Positions 26,639-35,764 of a DNA stretch of 64,000 nucleotides are shown here, in pieces. This DNA is from Dehalococcoidia bacterium (GTDB lineage Bacteria > Chloroflexota > Dehalococcoidia > UBA2979), in contig JAPYRK010000003.1 in the NCBI GenBank assembly GCA_029941115.1, positions 1 through 64,000 on the forward strand, given 5' to 3'. Made by a program: the position numbers and the translations under genes. Position 1 is the first letter of the stretch; every line of letters begins with the position of its first letter. The notes under the pieces were generated by a model that saw only the letters and a list, made by a program, of their open reading frames with translations, was not told the DNA's origin and did not search any database.

Positions 26639-26719
26639 CGTTTTCCAGAATTTTAAGAGTTCTCCTCATCAATCTGGATTATGATATCGATATAAGAATT
26701 AAAGAAGTGAGGTATAACA

Positions 26720-27904
26720 ATGGTCGATCTAAAGGACAGTCCGGATCAGGCGGCTTTTCGCGAGGAAGTACGTTTATTTATCACAGATAACCGCCCTCAG
26801 AAATTCGCGAATCGTGACGACGAATCAGGTTGGTCTAAAGATTGGCGAGAACGGACGAAGGACTGGCGTGGTGCCCTGGTTGCAAACGGTTGGATTGCCC
26901 CCGCTTGGCCAAAGGAATATGGTGGCGCAGGTCTCTCAATTAACGAGCAATTTATTTTGAACGAAGAATTGGCCGAAAATGGACTTTCTAATGAGGGAGG
27001 ATTCGGAGTGATGATGCTCGGTCCGACTTTGATGATTCATGGTTCTGACGAACAAAAGACGGAACATCTTCCTAAAATACTTCAAGGAGATTCTATCTGG
27101 TGCCAAGGTTGGTCTGAACCAGGTTCAGGATCTGATCTTGCTTCTCTTCAAACCCGGGCAGTTCGAGATGGCGATGAGTACGTGTTAAACGGTCAGAAGA
27201 TTTGGACTAGTGGTGCGCAACATGCGAACTGGATGTATATGCTTGCGCGAACAGATGGTGATGCTCCCAAGCATCGAGGAATATCAATGTTGATGTTTCC
27301 GATGGATTCGTCAGGCGTATCGGTTAGACCATTAACGAACATGGCTGACGTTCAAGGTTTCAATGAGGTGTTTTTTGAGGATGTGCATGTCCCCGTTGAG
27401 AATCGTCTGGGGGAGGAGAATAGAGGATGGTACGTCGGGATGACGTTGACTGATTATGAACGGTCTGGCATCGGGAACTCAGTCGGTACCCAACGCAGAC
27501 TCGAAGGACTACTAAAGACCGCCAGTGAATCAGATGCGAATGAGACTGTTGTTAGCAAGTCTAAAAATTGGAGATTGGGATTCGCCGACCGCTGGATGGA
27601 AGCTGACATAGCTCGTCTCTTTTCCTACTGTAATAACACGATTCAGCTGAATAATATGGTGCCAAATCATGAGGCATCTATGTCTAAGCTTTTCACCACG
27701 GAACTTAATCAAAAGATTGCTGCTACTACCATCAAACTGTTTGGTTTATATGGAATGCTCTGGGATGAGAACAGACCAGAGGCTTTACGTGGTCGGGCTG
27801 CTAGCACATATCTGAGTGCTGTTAGCGCGACTATTGCCGGGGGTACGAGTGAAATCCAAAGAAATATTATCGCAACTCGAGGATTAGGGTTACCGCGCGG
27901 TTAA
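26720..27904 (+). CDS. Acyl-CoA dehydrogenase
   Basis: A 394-residue acyl-CoA dehydrogenase. Visible parts are the N-terminal helical domain, the flavin segment WCQGWSEPGSGSDLASLQTRAV, the substrate region IWTSGAQHANWMYMLARTD, and the C-terminal IAGGTSEIQRNIIATRGLGLPRG. It should remove two hydrogens from an acyl-CoA and pass electrons to ETF. Substrate chain length or branching cannot be told. It begins after a strong terminator and is followed 26 bp later by a metallo-beta-lactamase-fold gene, so these two form their own unit. Confidence 0.94.
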   Translation: MVDLKDSPDQAAFREEVRLFITDNRPQKFANRDDESGWSKDWRERTKDWRGALVANGWIAPAWPKEYGGAGLSINEQFILNEELAENGLSNEGGFGVMMLGPTLMIHGSDEQKTEHLPKILQGDSIWCQGWSEPGSGSDLASLQTRAVRDGDEYVLNGQKIWTSGAQHANWMYMLARTDGDAPKHRGISMLMFPMDSSGVSVRPLTNMADVQGFNEVFFEDVHVPVENRLGEENRGWYVGMTLTDYERSGIGNSVGTQRRLEGLLKTASESDANETVVSKSKNWRLGFADRWMEADIARLFSYCNNTIQLNNMVPNHEASMSKLFTTELNQKIAATTIKLFGLYGMLWDENRPEALRGRAASTYLSAVSATIAGGTSEIQRNIIATRGLGLPRG

Positions 27905-27930
27905 GAGTAAAGATTGCTTAGGGAAGATGT

Positions 27931-28824
27931 ATGCCGTATAAGGAGATGCCGCGGTTCGACACGGGCCTTACTGAGCTAGGTGATGGAATCTACGCGTATC
28001 TGCAATGGGACGGTGGCTGGGGCGTAAGTAATGCAGGATTCGTTGATGGTGGAGATGAAGGCCTCCTTGTTATAGATGCTCTAATGGCCCCCTCAATGAC
28101 TCGAGAATTTATTGAAGGTATGCGCTCAGTCTCTGAGGCACCTTTTCGGCAATTAATCAATACTCATTCTCATGCTGATCACACCAATGGAAATCAATTT
28201 ATTGAGGGAGCTCAAATTGTTGCCCATAAAAATTCTCGACTAGAGATGATTGCTGCGCGTAAGTTAACCGTTGAAGCTGCTCGTGTGAATCCGCCACGAG
28301 GCGAGAAACCTGGGTGGATTCGAGATGCTTGGTGGAAGGAACTTGAGGAGGTGGATTCGCCGCTTCCAGATATTACTTACGATAAATCGTTGACTCTGCA
28401 CCACGGAGGATTGTCGATTGAACTTCGACATCAGGGACCCGCACATACGACGGGCGACTCATTAGTGCTATTCGACGAACAGAAAATTTTATTTTCTGGT
28501 GATCTGTGTTTCTTTTATTCGACGCCGCTCTGCCGAGGTGACATGGAGAACTGGATGGATATCTGCGATTTGTTAGTTATGTTGGACATAGAGAAAGTAG
28601 TGCCTGGCCATGGTCCCATTGGTGGCAAAAATGAGATTGCTGACATGCGAGAATACTTTGAGGTTATTCGAAATCAGACTAGACAGATGTTTGACTCGGG
28701 TGTAACTGTGCAAAAAGCAATGCAAAGTGTGGACGTGGGTGAATTTAATAAATGGCCCGAATCCGAACGTAATGCGATGAATGTTTCTCATCTTTATGGT
28801 AAGTGGTCTGCCGAATCGGCCTAA
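27931..28824 (+). CDS. Metallo-beta-lactamase-fold hydrolase
   Basis: A 297-residue MBL-fold enzyme. The metal motif THSHADH (H79, H81, D83, H84), the middle His in GPAHTTGDS, the bridging Asp in FSGDLCF and the last His in VPGHGP are all present, so a dinuclear metal site is expected. The family cleaves thioesters, lactones, sulfatases or beta-lactams. In this acyl-CoA setting a thioesterase or glyoxalase II-like function is plausible but not shown. It follows the acyl-CoA dehydrogenase in the same operon and converges with GAPDH. Confidence 0.88.
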   Translation: MPYKEMPRFDTGLTELGDGIYAYLQWDGGWGVSNAGFVDGGDEGLLVIDALMAPSMTREFIEGMRSVSEAPFRQLINTHSHADHTNGNQFIEGAQIVAHKNSRLEMIAARKLTVEAARVNPPRGEKPGWIRDAWWKELEEVDSPLPDITYDKSLTLHHGGLSIELRHQGPAHTTGDSLVLFDEQKILFSGDLCFFYSTPLCRGDMENWMDICDLLVMLDIEKVVPGHGPIGGKNEIADMREYFEVIRNQTRQMFDSGVTVQKAMQSVDVGEFNKWPESERNAMNVSHLYGKWSAESA

Positions 28825-28877
28825 GTTGAAGGTCTGTAGACCAACTCCTACCTAATTATGAAGAAACCGTGACTTGG

Positions 28878-29903
28878 TTAGAGTCCACCCGTTGCGATCA
28901 ATCTTGCAACATCGATCAGCCTGCAAGAGTAACCCCATTCATTGTCGTACCATGTCACTGTTTTAGCCAGATTGCCTCCGTCCACCGTCATCGTAGAAGC
29001 TGCATCGTGTATGGCTGACCCTGAGTGTTTCTTGAAGTCTGATGATACGAGTTCACTTGATTCGTAATATAGGAACCCTTTTAGATCACCGTTGGCAGCT
29101 TCTAAAAAAGCGTCATTGATGTTTTCTGAGGAGGGAGATTTGCTAAGTTTTGTAACAAGATCTACGACTGAGACTGTCGGGGTAGGTACCCGATAGGCGA
29201 ACCCATCAATTTTCCCTTTTAAGTCTGGAATGATTTCTCCGATTGCACCAGCCGCTCCAGAAGATGTGGGTATGATATTAAGTGCCGCAGCTCGCGCTCG
29301 TCTAAGGTCTTTATGTGAATTATCGACAAGGTTTTGGTCACCGGTGTATGCGTGAATCGTGGACATTAACCCGTTTTCCACGCCAAAAGAATCATTCAGT
29401 ACTTTTACAGCAAGCACTATGCAGTTCGTGGTACAGGATCCAGCTGATATAACATTGTGGTTTACAGCATCATACTCTTCTTGATTTGCCCCCATGATTA
29501 CGGTCCAATCAACCGCTTTGGCGGGCGCAGATACAATGACTTTTTTAACTCCTTGTTTAAGATGACCGGCAGCCTCATCTCCAGTTTTAAATTGTCCGGT
29601 GCTTTCAATGACGATATCCACGCCTGCTTCATGCCAGGGAATAGTTTCAGGGGCATTTGCATTAAATACCTTGACTGAGTGATCACGGATCTTCATCATG
29701 TCATCTTCCACGGAAATTAAATCAGGGAATCTTCCGTAGTCTGAGTCATACGAAAGAAGATGCGCTCGAACGTTTGCGGGGCCTCGATTGATGGCAACTA
29801 CTTCTATATCGTCTATTCCGTGTTCGGACCATTTTTCCCACCACGAGCGAAAAGCGGTTCTACCTGTTCTTCCGAAACCATTTATTCCGACACGCACTGC
29901 CAT
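28878..29903 (-). CDS. gap: Glyceraldehyde-3-phosphate dehydrogenase
   Basis: A 341-residue GAPDH. It interconverts glyceraldehyde 3-phosphate and 1,3-bisphosphoglycerate. INGFGRTGR, the active-site SCTTNC, HAYTGDQN and PTPTVSVVDL are intact, and WYDNEWGYS is at the C-terminus. An odd point is the cofactor site: after the second strand the normal Asp that binds the NAD ribose is replaced by Arg (AINRGP, R40) with one residue deleted. This may permit NADP. ISAGSCTTNC also differs from the usual SNASCTTNC. GGAGGG precedes the ATG. Enolase lies two genes upstream. Confidence 0.96.
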   Translation of the reverse strand: MAVRVGINGFGRTGRTAFRSWWEKWSEHGIDDIEVVAINRGPANVRAHLLSYDSDYGRFPDLISVEDDMMKIRDHSVKVFNANAPETIPWHEAGVDIVIESTGQFKTGDEAAGHLKQGVKKVIVSAPAKAVDWTVIMGANQEEYDAVNHNVISAGSCTTNCIVLAVKVLNDSFGVENGLMSTIHAYTGDQNLVDNSHKDLRRARAAALNIIPTSSGAAGAIGEIIPDLKGKIDGFAYRVPTPTVSVVDLVTKLSKSPSSENINDAFLEAANGDLKGFLYYESSELVSSDFKKHSGSAIHDAASTMTVDGGNLAKTVTWYDNEWGYSCRLIDVARLIATGGL

Positions 29904-30016
29904 GTTTACCCTCCACGGATATCGTTAACATACGAATCTTAGCTTTGAATTGCCTGCCATGCATCTCACTTGCGATCTAAATTGATCATTTCTTTTAAAT
30001 GTGTGAACTGAATCTT

Positions 30017-30919
30017 TCAGATAAGAAGCCTTACCGCAGCGTCAGTGCTTTGCCGTTTGAAATTTGAAATAATATAACGTTTCCGATTATCACTATCAGT
30101 CCACTCTTTTAGTCGACACTGGTGTTCATCTAACGCTACTTCTGTACAGTCACCCAAATGTTGAATTATCTTTGCTTTTAATATGTTGTCAGCGGGGAAC
30201 TCCTGTGTTTGGGAGAGGCCTGTTTCGAGTAAGAGCCCACTTACACTCAAGATCCAACCGAAGAGGAGCTGAGTCCAGCCGAGGTGGAAGCTTCTATCGG
30301 CGAAATGTAGCGGATACTTTTCATGGGATGCCTCATTTGCAACAAAAAGCGACGTTGGTCCAAAGTTAGGGCGTGCAAAGTCACTTGAGGCTCTATAAAT
30401 AATCTTCATGACGGGATCTTCAGCGATCACAGATCCGGCAAAATACCCACCGATACCTATTTCGGTGGATTTAGTTTCTGCGTGACCAGCAAACGCCTCA
30501 TGGGTCCATCTTTTCCATTCATCAATTTCGTCAGTGAGCCCTCTGTGCGCGGCAGCAAGTTCTATCGATTGTCGAATTAAGGGCATTACCGTTTGATAAC
30601 TACCACCTCGAACAAGTCCCGCTGCATCAGATAGGGTTAGGAGGGATCTGCTCCAGACAGACGCGTAACCGGCCATAATCATGCTACGGGCGCTTGGTGT
30701 GTAGCCCGTTTTAACTAGAGCCGTGGATAAATTTAGGCTTGCTTGAATAAGATTCCATTCCTTTTTCATGAGAAATCCAGTTTGTCGCCAAGCATCCTTT
30801 GAAGTATCAATCTCGAGATTTGACTCGGTCGGTAAAGGAAGCTCATCAGGTACTTTCATGCCAGAGACACGCTGCGGCGAATGTGCTATGGGTAGTTCAT
30901 CATTACTTAAATGAGGCAT
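30017..30919 (-). CDS. Hypothetical mostly helical protein
   Basis: I do not recognise this 300-residue protein with certainty. The sequence is mainly amphipathic helix. The stretch RSLLTLSDAAGLVRGGSYQTVMPLIRQSIELAAAHRGL recalls DUF5677-like or HEPN-like helical proteins, but no catalytic RxxxxxH is clear. There is no signal peptide; a hydrophobic stretch near residues 215-235 (LGWTQLLFGWILSVSGLLLE) is borderline for membrane insertion. It starts 6 bp after the enolase stop with AAGGA inside the enolase end, so it is co-transcribed with enolase and precedes GAPDH by 113 bp. Confidence 0.65.
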   Translation of the reverse strand: MPHLSNDELPIAHSPQRVSGMKVPDELPLPTESNLEIDTSKDAWRQTGFLMKKEWNLIQASLNLSTALVKTGYTPSARSMIMAGYASVWSRSLLTLSDAAGLVRGGSYQTVMPLIRQSIELAAAHRGLTDEIDEWKRWTHEAFAGHAETKSTEIGIGGYFAGSVIAEDPVMKIIYRASSDFARPNFGPTSLFVANEASHEKYPLHFADRSFHLGWTQLLFGWILSVSGLLLETGLSQTQEFPADNILKAKIIQHLGDCTEVALDEHQCRLKEWTDSDNRKRYIISNFKRQSTDAAVRLLI

Positions 30920-30925
30920 AGAGAA

Positions 30926-32230
30926 TCAGTCCTTCTTTTTTATCTGAAACGGTTCGCCACCTAGGTAAACAGCGTTTTTACCCAAAGTGTCTTCAATTCG
31001 GAGGATTTCATTATATTTTGCTGTTCGCTCGCCTCTGGCGGGGGCACCCGTTTTAATTTGCCCCGATGACGTTGCTATCGCTAGATGAACGATAGTGTGA
31101 TCCTCGGTTTCTCCAGAGCGATGCGACAATACAGTATTGAATCCGTTCTGCTGAGCCGTTTTTATTGCTCCAAGCGTTTCGGTCAAAGTTCCAATTTGAT
31201 TTGGCTTAATTAGGATTGCGTTTCCTGCACCTAAGTTGATTCCGCGCATTAGTCGCTCTTGGTTTGTAACAAATAGATCATCACCGACTAATTGCGTATC
31301 CGCGCCTAGCCGCTCTGTTAAAAGAACCCAGCTTGACCAATCATCTTCAGCGAGACCATCTTCAATTGAGATAATTGGATATAGTGATTTCCACTCAGCC
31401 CATAAATCGACCATTTCCGCACCAGTTAGTACTTTGTTTTCACGACTCAATTTGTATGTTTCTTCAGGTGAGAATATTTCAGTCGCGGCTGGGTCGAGCG
31501 CAATTGAAATATCTCTCTCAGGCTTTTTGCCTGCACGAAGGATGGCTTCAATCAGGAGATCCATTGCCGCCTGATTGCTTTCAAGTGTCGGTGCAAATCC
31601 CCCTTCATCTCCAACAGTAGTTGCTAAGTTTCGTTCACTGAGTATGTGCTTAATGATTTGATAAATTTCCGCGATCCACTGGATTCCCTGATGGAAGCTA
31701 CTCGCTCCAACGGGGACCAACATGAATTCCTGAAAATCAGTTGAGTTAGTGGCATGTGCCCCTCCGTTAAGTAAGTTACACATAGGAGTCGGAAGAACGT
31801 AGGTGGATTGATCATTTAAATATCGATAAAGCGGAATGTTTTCAGAATTTGCGGCTGCCCATGCGGTTGCAAGTGAAACTCCAAGTAGTGCGTTTGCACC
31901 CAGTCCTGACTTATTAGTAGTTCCATCAAGCTCTAAAAGAATCCGATCGATTTCTACTTGGTTTGAGGCGTCACATCCCTGGATTGCTGGAGTAATCTTG
32001 TTCTGGATGTTGGCGACAGCTCCGAGAACACCTTTGCCGCCATACCTCGAAATATCTCCATCGCGCAGCTCTACCGCTTCATGAGCTCCAGTGGAAGCAC
32101 CACTTGGAACAATTGCTCTTCCCCGAGCGCCGTCGAGTAGACCTATTTCTACTTCTACAGTCGGATTGCCGCGCGAATCAAGTACTTCACGCGCCCAGAC
32201 GCGATCGACTAGTGATTTCCTAGAGCTCAC
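30926..32230 (-). CDS. eno: Enolase
   Basis: A 434-residue phosphopyruvate hydratase, converting 2-phosphoglycerate to phosphoenolpyruvate. The N-terminal [33 protein letters not shown], the metal sites ([21 protein letters not shown]), the catalytic Lys in [11 protein letters not shown] and the C-terminal [12 protein letters not shown] are intact. The length is normal. It starts with GTG at 32230 with a strong GGAGGGG ribosome site. It lies between the xer gene and the unknown helical gene, in a long leftward run that also holds GAPDH. Confidence 0.97.
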   Translation of the reverse strand: MSSRKSLVDRVWAREVLDSRGNPTVEVEIGLLDGARGRAIVPSGASTGAHEAVELRDGDISRYGGKGVLGAVANIQNKITPAIQGCDASNQVEIDRILLELDGTTNKSGLGANALLGVSLATAWAAANSENIPLYRYLNDQSTYVLPTPMCNLLNGGAHATNSTDFQEFMLVPVGASSFHQGIQWIAEIYQIIKHILSERNLATTVGDEGGFAPTLESNQAAMDLLIEAILRAGKKPERDISIALDPAATEIFSPEETYKLSRENKVLTGAEMVDLWAEWKSLYPIISIEDGLAEDDWSSWVLLTERLGADTQLVGDDLFVTNQERLMRGINLGAGNAILIKPNQIGTLTETLGAIKTAQQNGFNTVLSHRSGETEDHTIVHLAIATSSGQIKTGAPARGERTAKYNEILRIEDTLGKNAVYLGGEPFQIKKKD

Positions 32231-32257
32231 GATACCACCCCTCCACCTGAGTCTATA

Positions 32258-33178
32258 TTAATTCTTCTTCAACGCACGTGGGTGTAAATCGTTGTAAGAC
32301 TCTCTGAGTTGGTTGTCGCTCAGTGCTGTATAGATTTGAGTCGTAGATAGATTTGCATGTCCGAGAAGTTCTTGAACCTTTCTCAGATGTATTCCTCCTC
32401 TCAGCAGGTGAGTAGCGAATGAATGGCGAAGAGTGTGTGGCGAGATATGTTTTTTTAGACCTGCCAGCTCAGCGGCGTTATGGATAATGGTCCACACGAC
32501 CTGCCTACTCAGTGGGTTACCACGGGAGCTCACGAAAAAGAAATCAGTTGATTTATTTTTAACTAGCTGTGGTCGGGCATTGTTCAAATAATCAATCAAT
32601 ACAACTGCGGTGTCTGCAGGCAATGGTAATGTACGGTCTTTATTTCCTTTGCCGGTGACCCGAATGGACTGCCTTTCCTCAAGATTAATTGAGTCAAGCC
32701 TAAGTGTTATTGCCTCGGTCACCCGAATGCCAGTGGAATACATTAGGCGCACCAGAGCTGTGTTTCGGCCTCCGGTTGGGGTTAGTTTGTAGGTTTCAAA
32801 TATGCCGAGTAAGCGGTCAACGTCCTGAGTATTCAGCGCTTTCGGAATTGATTTAGCTTTCTTTGGCGAAGGGAGTTCATTAGCCGGATTTGTGTCGATT
32901 TCACCAATATCTAATAAATAATTAAAGAACGATCTCACGGCAGCCATTCTTCTTGAGACGGTAGCCTTTGCATAGTTTCGGGCATTTAAATTAGCAAGGT
33001 ATTTTGAGACTATGGCGGCGTCACTAGCATTGCTGCCATGCGAGAGACTAAGCATAGATAGAAAAGCGAAGAAGTCATTCATATCTGTCTTATAAGCCGA
33101 CACCGTATGCCGAGAAAGATTCTGTTCTATCGCAAGAAAATCGATAAAACCCGCGATAGAGTCTGAATGAAGTTGCAT
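32258..33178 (-). CDS. xerD: Tyrosine recombinase XerC/XerD-like
   Basis: A 306-residue tyrosine recombinase. The N-terminal SAM-like domain (about residues 1-95, IEQNLSRHTVSAYKTDMNDF) is followed by a catalytic domain with the Arg in STGIRVTEA, the Lys in GKGNKD, HTLRHSFATHLLRGG, GHANLSTTQIYT and the Tyr nucleophile in the last motif. Its length and place among housekeeping genes suggest the chromosome-dimer-resolving Xer protein rather than a mobile-element integrase. XerC and XerD cannot be told apart from sequence alone, so the symbol is tentative. It lies 27 bp before enolase. Confidence 0.9.
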   Translation of the reverse strand: MQLHSDSIAGFIDFLAIEQNLSRHTVSAYKTDMNDFFAFLSMLSLSHGSNASDAAIVSKYLANLNARNYAKATVSRRMAAVRSFFNYLLDIGEIDTNPANELPSPKKAKSIPKALNTQDVDRLLGIFETYKLTPTGGRNTALVRLMYSTGIRVTEAITLRLDSINLEERQSIRVTGKGNKDRTLPLPADTAVVLIDYLNNARPQLVKNKSTDFFFVSSRGNPLSRQVVWTIIHNAAELAGLKKHISPHTLRHSFATHLLRGGIHLRKVQELLGHANLSTTQIYTALSDNQLRESYNDLHPRALKKN

Positions 33179-33235
33179 TGCTATGAGATCCCAGCCTAGT
33201 TTCCGAACAGCAATTGAAGTTTTACCAGTCCAGAG

Positions 33236-33874
33236 CTAATCACTTACTATTATTCCGAGAGCGAGTAATTCCTTTTCAACGACTTCTTGATTTATGGATC
33301 CAGTATATTGTTTTCGGATCACTCCGGCCTGGTCTATGAACAGAGTCTTAGGTAAGCCCCATACTCCATAAGCCTTGGTAACTTCTTTTTTAGGGTCTCT
33401 CAGAAGCCCGAACGTCAGATTCAACTTGGACCCAAAATATCTGATTTGTTCGAGACTTTCTCTATCGCCATTAACACCGATAACTACTAGATCAGTGCCA
33501 TACTTGACTTGGATTGCCTGAAGTTCCGGGAGTTCGATTTTGCATGGACCGCACCACGAGGCCCAAAAATTTAAAATGATTGGTATTCCACCGTAGTCAG
33601 AAAGCTTAATTTTTTTACCGGTAAAAGCATCTATAAGAAGAAAGTCAGGCGCAGGTAGACCAATTTGTGCAAGCTCCCCCGGGGTAATTAATCCCTGATT
33701 TTGCGGAGCTTCTTCTTTACTTTCAGTGGCCGTCACTGAGTGCGTCTCTAGATTCTTGTTGACTTGCTCGCCCAAGGCGTACCAAATGAGACCGCTCAAG
33801 ATAACCACAAGCAACAAGATTAATCCACTGGTGCCAAGAATGAACGTTTTGAATGAACTATTTGCGGTTGCCAT
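33236..33874 (-). CDS. TlpA/ResA-like membrane-anchored thioredoxin
   Basis: A 212-residue thiol-disulfide oxidoreductase. A membrane anchor spans about residues 10-32 (FILGTSGLILLLVVILSGLIW), followed by a linker and an extracytoplasmic TlpA/AhpC-type domain. The active site NFWASWCGPCKIELPEL holds the CxxC pair, and GLPKTLFIDQAG carries the cis-Pro. It should reduce disulfides in cytochrome c maturation or in other exported proteins. No ccm or ccs gene is adjacent. It sits between the BNR protein and xer in the leftward run. Confidence 0.92.
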   Translation of the reverse strand: MATANSSFKTFILGTSGLILLLVVILSGLIWYALGEQVNKNLETHSVTATESKEEAPQNQGLITPGELAQIGLPAPDFLLIDAFTGKKIKLSDYGGIPIILNFWASWCGPCKIELPELQAIQVKYGTDLVVIGVNGDRESLEQIRYFGSKLNLTFGLLRDPKKEVTKAYGVWGLPKTLFIDQAGVIRKQYTGSINQEVVEKELLALGIIVSD

Positions 33875-33930
33875 TTCGATGTCTAACTATTCCTCGTACG
33901 CTTTGCAGAACCACCTACAGAGGCATCACT

Positions 33931-34872
33931 CTAGAGACTTGCAGTTATAGCATGTGCACGCGGTAGATCTGTGTTTAGTTTCAGCCAATTACGGCCTCGG
34001 TCATGCGATGCATATAATTTGTCCTCTGCTGTAATAAATACGAGATCTTCCCAATCCCATGGTCGAGTAACACAAGGAATATGTTCCCATTCATCGTCAC
34101 CCTCTAGCATCAATCTTGACCATGAAACACCACCATTGGCAGATCTAAAAACTGCCCCAATTTCACCAGGAGCATGCCTAGCTAAAGATAAAACCAGTGA
34201 GTCAGGTGTTCCGGGTAACACGGCTAACGAGCCGGCAAATGATCGATCTAACCCACCAAGTGACTGAATCCAGGAATAACCCTCGTCTTCAGATCTGTAG
34301 ATTCCGCTCGACGCCGTTGCGAATAATCGATCACGTTTGGTAGGATGTGCATAGATCTTATGTATTTTGGGATCTAAACCATCAGACCGTCGTAACCAAG
34401 AATCCCCGTTGTCTCGAGTGTGCCAACTACCGCCTCCCAGAATGCCAATTAGAACACCTTCTTTTGCCTCCGCTACCGATACTGGTCTCGGTCTTTCTCC
34501 CGTGGGTGGTGAAAATCTCCCGTGCCGAATAACGTGTTTCACACCTTCGATTTCAGACCAGTCATCACCCTGATTTCCTGAGGTGAACAATTTTCCATCG
34601 ATTGTTCCAGCAAATAGGGCTCCTGAGGGAGTTATTGCTACAGCTCCAACAGCCTCATTCAATGATTTGTGCCAGAGCCGTCCATTACGACCGTTATGAA
34701 CCCATGCGCCATCCAAAGATCCGGCAATTCCGACTCCGTCATAATAATCAACATCAGTAAAAGCCGATTCGTCAACTATAAATTTTGGTTTTCCTCCGGG
34801 CTCAAGGGTTAGCAAACCCTCGTCTGTTGCCAGAATAATTCCGATTGGCTCATAAACCCTTTTACTAATCAT
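33931..34872 (-). CDS. BNR/Asp-box repeat protein
   Basis: A 313-residue beta-propeller-type protein built from Asp-box (SxDxGxxW) repeats. Five are visible in NQGDDWSEI, TRDNGDSWLRR, SEDEGYSWIQS, SANGGVSWSRL and SHDRGRNWLKL. Sortilin-like and photosystem-assembly-factor-like families use the same repeats. There is no signal peptide, so it may be cytoplasmic or a short member. No sialidase catalytic residues are seen. A role in binding another protein or sugar is possible, but the function is unknown. It follows the sirtuin gene by 15 bp. Confidence 0.85.
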   Translation of the reverse strand: MISKRVYEPIGIILATDEGLLTLEPGGKPKFIVDESAFTDVDYYDGVGIAGSLDGAWVHNGRNGRLWHKSLNEAVGAVAITPSGALFAGTIDGKLFTSGNQGDDWSEIEGVKHVIRHGRFSPPTGERPRPVSVAEAKEGVLIGILGGGSWHTRDNGDSWLRRSDGLDPKIHKIYAHPTKRDRLFATASSGIYRSEDEGYSWIQSLGGLDRSFAGSLAVLPGTPDSLVLSLARHAPGEIGAVFRSANGGVSWSRLMLEGDDEWEHIPCVTRPWDWEDLVFITAEDKLYASHDRGRNWLKLNTDLPRAHAITASL

Positions 34873-34887
34873 CTATGGACTTCCAGT

Positions 34888-35757
34888 TCATTGAATTACG
34901 AGATTAAGCTCTCTGATGCGTTCTACAATTAGGGGCAATGCGGTTCCAGAAGGTGCTCTGACTACTATTGTGGCATATTCGGATAGCTGTGTAACCTCAG
35001 GATTGATTTCGATGAGCGGCTTATTATTTTGGATCGCTTCTAGTGGATAGGCAGCCGCTGGATAGACAAGAGCAGACGTGCCGATAGCCATAAAAACTTC
35101 GGCTTTTGCCGATTCGACTTGACTTTTTGCGAGAGCAGCCCGTGGAATCGGCTCTCCGAACATGACCGTATCACTCTTGATTATCCCGTTGCAGTCACCG
35201 ATTGTACAGCGTGGTGGAAGTAGTGTGGGGTCGTAGGTGAATTCATCTAACGGGAGTCTATCTCCGCATTCGATGCAGCGCATCCATAAGCGATTGCCGT
35301 GAATTTCAGTGAGGGATAGATGGCCGGCTCTTCGATGAAGATCATCTATGTTTTGGGTAATGAGATGTCTCAAGATACCTAATTTTTCAAGTTCGGCGAG
35401 GGCAGTATGTCCCTTATTGGGCGCTGCATTATCCAACGTTTGAGCAAATGCGCCTTTGCTATTCACTAGCCGAGTATGCCACCAGTCAAGTGGATCATCG
35501 ATAAATCGCTGATATTGATCTAGGGGCGGTTCACCGTTTTTTGTCCACAGTCCGTCATTTCCCCTAAACGTAGGTATTCCACTCTCTTTGGATATGCCCG
35601 CACCGGCTAATGCTACCGTGTAAGGTTTTGTTTGAAGGAGAGTTGCAGCATTTTCTATGGCGTCAAGAACATCAAGTTCTAAAACAGGCTCGTTGTTCTC
35701 AAAATGGCTGGGCATCGTTTTAGCAAGCTCTTGGGAACTGGTGTGTGAGTATTTCAA
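34888..35757 (-). CDS. Sir2-family NAD-dependent deacylase
   Basis: A 289-residue sirtuin. The NAD motif GAGISKESGIPTFRGNDGLW (about residues 52-72), TQNIDDLHRRAG, the catalytic His in EIHGN and the zinc module (CIECG then RCTIGDC) are present. It should remove acyl groups from lysines in an NAD-dependent way. The last zinc pair is spaced C-x4-C rather than the usual CxxC. The start is a TTG at 35757, 7 bp after the DAHP synthase stop; an ATG at 35715 is an alternative. It is co-directional with aroG-type and ffh genes. Confidence 0.93.
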   Translation of the reverse strand: MKYSHTSSQELAKTMPSHFENNEPVLELDVLDAIENAATLLQTKPYTVALAGAGISKESGIPTFRGNDGLWTKNGEPPLDQYQRFIDDPLDWWHTRLVNSKGAFAQTLDNAAPNKGHTALAELEKLGILRHLITQNIDDLHRRAGHLSLTEIHGNRLWMRCIECGDRLPLDEFTYDPTLLPPRCTIGDCNGIIKSDTVMFGEPIPRAALAKSQVESAKAEVFMAIGTSALVYPAAAYPLEAIQNNKPLIEINPEVTQLSEYATIVVRAPSGTALPLIVERIRELNLVIQ

Positions 35758-35764
35758 TAAAGTA

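Noticed and set aside
28825..28845. Inverted repeat GGTCT-GT-AGACC between convergent genes, considered as terminator
   Set aside because: The loop is only 2 nt, the arms are short and no T tract follows, so it is not a convincing rho-independent terminator.
32258..33178. Tyrosine recombinase considered as mobile-element integrase
   Set aside because: Length, domain order and housekeeping neighbours fit chromosomal Xer; no att repeats or phage genes are near either tRNA.
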